The notes under the pieces: model-generated
The model's input: only the letters and a program-made list of their open reading frames with translations
Told to the model about the DNA's origin: nothing
Databases searched by the model: none
Program-made: the position numbers and the translations under genes
NCBI GenBank assembly: GCA_031285695.1
Contig: JAITVR010000234.1
Span: 1-6,212, forward strand
Reading direction: 5' to 3'
Source of the DNA: Prevotellaceae bacterium
Lineage (GTDB): Bacteria > Bacteroidota > Bacteroidia > Bacteroidales > UBA932
Length of the DNA stretch: 6,212 nucleotides
Shown here: positions 5,671 to 6,212 of the stretch, piece by piece
How positions within the stretch are numbered: the first letter of the stretch is position 1
Layout: each line of letters begins with the position of its first letter

Positions 5671-5858
5671 GCACATTTCTTCTCAAATCTTATCCGCAAA
5701 TAAAACGCCGAATTTTAAAACATGCAACTGCGCAAGCAATTTGCCTGCAACCTCAACCCTGCAGTACACAAATCCAAGTTTTGAGTTTGAAAGAGTAAAC
5801 ACCGAACTTAGATAACCGTAAAGGTAGGAAAAAAGTAGAATGTTGTATTTGGTAAAAC

Positions 5859-5893
5859 AAAAACCCCTCGCCATTTCCACAGCAAGGGGTTTT
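5859..5893 (-). terminator. Intrinsic terminator of the methylmalonyl-CoA mutase gene
   Basis: AAAACCCCT (5860-5868) and AGGGGTTTT (5885-5893) pair perfectly over nine bases. After one C-A mismatch, two more pairs follow (GC 5870-5871 with GC 5882-5883) around a 10-nt loop. On the minus strand the hairpin is followed by a T-rich tail (TTTTTGTTTT). It begins 37 nt after the mutase stop codon, so it should end that transcript and insulate the restriction-modification operon from it. Confidence 0.85.
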
Positions 5894-5929
5894 CACTAAT
5901 CACTAACCTCTAACAGTTAATCCCTAAAT

Positions 5930-6211
5930 TTACTCCATCATCAGCAATTCCATTATCTTAATGGCCGATGTTGATACCGGGCTGCCGGGGCCAAAAATAG
6001 CCGCTGCGCCGGCGTCGTAGAGGTATTGGTAGTCTTGGTGCGGAATTACGCCGCCTACAATGACCATAATATCTTCGCGACCTAACTTTTTTAGTTCAGC
6101 AACTACTTGAGGTACAAGCGTTTTGTGTCCTGCTGCGAGCGACGAAACAGCCAAAACATGCACATCGTTTTCGACGGCTTGCTTGGCGGCTTCCTCGGGA
6201 GTTTGGAACAG
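5930..6211 (-). CDS. mutB: Methylmalonyl-CoA mutase large subunit (scpA/mutB), C-terminal fragment
   Basis: The frame is open from the right window edge to a TAA at 5930-5932, giving the last 93 residues; the true start lies outside. The fragment begins [16 protein letters not shown] and continues with [30 protein letters not shown] and [12 protein letters not shown]. These are the later strands and helices of the C-terminal cobalamin-binding Rossmann domain and match my recollection of MutB/ScpA closely. The enzyme interconverts succinyl-CoA and (R)-methylmalonyl-CoA with adenosylcobalamin in the cytoplasm, in propionate/succinate metabolism. The cobalt-ligating DxHxxG motif would lie just outside the window. 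A GTG at 6163-6161 is an internal valine codon, not a start. A strong terminator follows at 5859-5893. Small-subunit homologues share the fold, but activity and pairing suggest the large subunit. Confidence 0.93.
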   Translation of the reverse strand: MFQTPEEAAKQAVENDVHVLAVSSLAAGHKTLVPQVVAELKKLGREDIMVIVGGVIPHQDYQYLYDAGAAAIFGPGSPVSTSAIKIMELLMME

Positions 6212-6212
6212 C

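Noticed and set aside
5683..5880. 65-aa minus-strand open frame between the operon and mutB
   Set aside because: It starts inside the intrinsic terminator hairpin and has no recognisable domain or leader signal; most likely chance.

Overview
The window looks like a chromosomal segment of a member of the Bacteroidota. The evidence is a secreted protein of the 'Fibrobacter succinogenes major paralogous domain' type, TAnnTTTG-type -7 boxes, A-rich leaders without Shine-Dalgarno sequences, and a B12-dependent methylmalonyl-CoA mutase. No rRNA or species marker is present, so the assignment goes no deeper. Every convincing gene lies on the minus strand.

Layout from left to right. (1) Positions 1-393: the N-terminal 131 residues of a secreted protein, cut by the window edge. 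(2) Positions 394-1101: about 700 bases with no credible gene. This spacer holds a 97-bp inverted repeat (452-548), a possible small-RNA unit on the minus strand (promoter box 808-815, GC-rich hairpin 741-775, intrinsic terminator 610-645), a short 7-nt tandem repeat (887-906) and a 187-bp composite palindromic repeat (911-1097) that stops 4 bases from the next gene. I see nothing further in 549-609 or 816-886 apart from A+T-rich sequence. (3) Positions 1102-2337: a YbdG/MscM-type mechanosensitive channel, G+C-rich like the gene at the left edge. (4) Positions 2421-5637: a visibly A+T-rich three-gene restriction-modification operon, read right to left: a C5-cytosine methyltransferase, a 482-aa PD-(D/E)XK endonuclease, and a beta-class DPPY amino-methyltransferase. 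The genes are separated by 2 nt and then overlap by 4 nt. (5) Positions 5638-5929: 292 bases without a gene, holding the operon's promoter box and the intrinsic terminator of the next gene. (6) Positions 5930-6211: the C-terminus of methylmalonyl-CoA mutase large subunit, cut by the right edge.

How the genes work together: the three-gene cluster is best read as a Type II, probably Type IIS, restriction-modification system. Two methyltransferases of different chemistry beside one endonuclease is the known solution for an asymmetric target, where each strand needs its own methyl mark (HphI is a precedent with one m5C and one m6A enzyme). The target sequence cannot be deduced from the sequence alone. 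The base-composition contrast with both flanks suggests the cluster was acquired horizontally between the channel gene and the mutase gene.

The least expected observations are the isolated promoter-hairpin-terminator unit in the left spacer, and a 12-nt sequence repeated just upstream of the start codons of both the first methyltransferase and the endonuclease.
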